DNA of 7,224 bases from Flammeovirgaceae bacterium (GTDB taxonomy: Bacteria; Bacteroidota; Bacteroidia; Cytophagales; Cyclobacteriaceae). Shown in pieces: positions 6,406 through 7,224 of this stretch. The stretch's first letter is position 1. The number at the start of each line of letters is the position of its first letter. The notes under the pieces were generated by a model. The model saw nothing but the letters and a program-made list of their open reading frames with translations. It was not told the DNA's origin and made no database searches. Where the stretch lies: NCBI GenBank assembly GCA_003228395.1, contig QIDJ01000096.1, positions 1 through 7,224 of the forward strand. The letters run 5' to 3'. The translations under genes were made by a program, and so were the position numbers.

Positions 6406-7095
6406 ATGCGTCGAATGAAAAAGCATTGGTTAAGACAAAACACAATAAATAGAATTATTTTTATCCTCTGCTGGCTCACTGGTACTGCGCTGTTTGCCCA
6501 GGATATCATCGACACCGAATTATGGACCGGAGCCACCTTTGAATTGCAGTTAAACAAGAAATTCCGAGCCGAAATCGAGCAACAGGTGCGGTTCGATGAT
6601 ACGCTTTCGTCTTACAAAGGCACATTTACCGAACCGGGCCTGCGGTACAAACTGAATAAGCATATCTCATTCAAAGTGAAATACCGCTATACCATCAGGC
6701 CCGACGATGATAACCGGTCACGAATATCAGTTTCGGGGTATTACAGCTGGAGTAAAAAGAAATTTCCGTTGTCGTTTCAATACCGTTTGAAATTTCAGGA
6801 CACCAAAGAACAAAACACAGAAAAAAAATTCACCTTTCTCAGAAATAAATTTACACTCGAATATAACCTGAGCAAGAAAGCCGATCCGTTTCTGGCTTTT
6901 GAGCATTTTTACAGGTTTAATCAAAAGAATGAACCCCGGGCCTGGCGTTTTACAGCCGGTTTTGACTGGAAGCTTACAAAATCACTGGAGCTTAGCACCT
7001 ATAACAAGTATGAGGAGGAAGGAAATGTAAAAAAACCGAAGGCAAATCATATTATCGGCATCATGTTTACTTATGAAGCAAAGATAAAAGGATGA
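6406..7095 (+). CDS. DUF2490 outer-membrane beta-barrel protein
   Basis: 229 residues from the ATG at 6406; the ATG at 6415 (MKKHW) is an equally possible start and leaves the signal peptide intact. A basic N-terminus and a hydrophobic stretch (IIFILCWLTGTALFAQ) make a Sec signal peptide with likely cleavage after Ala-Gln near residue 32. The mature part is a row of amphipathic beta strands with alternating aromatic residues, such as ATFELQLNKKFRAEIEQQVRF, GLRYKLNKHISFKVKYRYTIR, FPLSFQYRLKFQ, PFLAFEHFYRFN and WRFTAGFDWKL. This pattern and length fit DUF2490 (PF10677), a family of small outer-membrane barrels common in Bacteroidota with no settled function. The ending HIIGIMFTYEAKIKG provides the last strand. 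A channel, adhesin or structural role is possible. The family call is fairly sure; function is unknown. Confidence -1.
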   Translation: MRRMKKHWLRQNTINRIIFILCWLTGTALFAQDIIDTELWTGATFELQLNKKFRAEIEQQVRFDDTLSSYKGTFTEPGLRYKLNKHISFKVKYRYTIRPDDDNRSRISVSGYYSWSKKKFPLSFQYRLKFQDTKEQNTEKKFTFLRNKFTLEYNLSKKADPFLAFEHFYRFNQKNEPRAWRFTAGFDWKLTKSLELSTYNKYEEEGNVKKPKANHIIGIMFTYEAKIKG

Positions 7096-7140
7096 TTTTT
7101 GCGTTGAATGCACATTTCATAAACAAAATAACTATTTTTT

Positions 7141-7210
7141 CCTTGTGAACCTCTGTGGCTTTCCCGCCTGCCATAGTGCAACGGCGGGCAGGTCTGTGGT
7201 ACTTTGTGCA
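7141..7210. repeat. TCTGTGG / TTTGTG direct repeats interrupted by a GC-rich inverted-repeat segment
   Basis: TCTGTGG occurs at 7152-7158 and 7193-7199, flanked by the related CCTTGTG (7141-7147) and CTTTGTG (7202-7208). Between them lies a 30-base GC-rich segment (7163-7192) beginning CCCGCCTGCC and ending GGCGGGCAGG. Its arms can pair in two registers: CCCGCC with GGCGGG, or CCTGCC with GGCAGG (6 bp each). Removing this segment would leave four similar units about 10 bases apart, so it may be an insertion into a short repeat array. No T-tract follows, so it is not a standard terminator for the DUF2490 gene. Confidence -1.
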
Positions 7211-7224
7211 ATAGCCCTTTTCGC

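Overview
The window looks like a chromosomal stretch from a member of the Bacteroidota. This is inferred from the gene families: a DUF1080 (3-keto-disaccharide hydrolase family) lipoprotein, a DUF2490 outer-membrane beta-barrel, and a TolB-like/TPR membrane protein. Weak Shine-Dalgarno use and AT-rich gaps between genes fit the same group. I cannot name a genus. No RNA gene, transposase, integrase or CRISPR array is visible.

Layout from left to right. (1) Positions 2-826 (+) hold the 3' part of a gene whose start lies outside the window. It has a Schlafen/AlbA_2-type domain followed by a beta-rich tail. Its base composition is clearly more AT-rich than that of the genes to its right, so the left edge may belong to an accessory segment. 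(2) Positions 827-1285 are a non-coding gap with a small inverted repeat and a cluster of REP-like hairpins. (3) Positions 1286-2923 (+) encode a two-TM protein with a TolB-like domain and a long TPR array. (4) Positions 3002-5041 (-), convergent with it, encode a GT-C type integral-membrane glycosyltransferase whose C-terminal extension resembles a calcium-dependent carbohydrate-binding module. (5) Positions 5042-5351 are a 310-base gap holding a third hairpin of the same family. (6) Positions 5352-6260 (-) encode a DUF1080 lipoprotein. (7) Positions 6406-7095 (+), divergent from it, encode a DUF2490 outer-membrane protein. (8) Positions 7096-7224 end the window with short TCTGTGG/TTTGTG direct repeats interrupted by a GC-rich inverted-repeat segment.

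The four complete genes are all probably envelope proteins: inner-membrane scaffold, inner-membrane glycosyltransferase, lipoprotein and outer-membrane barrel. Two of them have sugar-related families. Their orientations (convergent, co-directional with a long gap, divergent) argue against one operon, so a shared pathway is only a possibility.

The most interesting pattern is a family of short palindromes. Each has about 9 base pairs, a GGAT or GGAC loop inside the core AGCGGAYGCT, and AGT directly after the 3' arm. The outer stem sequences differ between copies but remain mostly self-complementary. This is the architecture of REP elements mobilised by RAYT (Y1 tyrosine) transposases, although no RAYT gene is present here. 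The second point of interest is the glycosyltransferase with the carbohydrate-binding-like tail.
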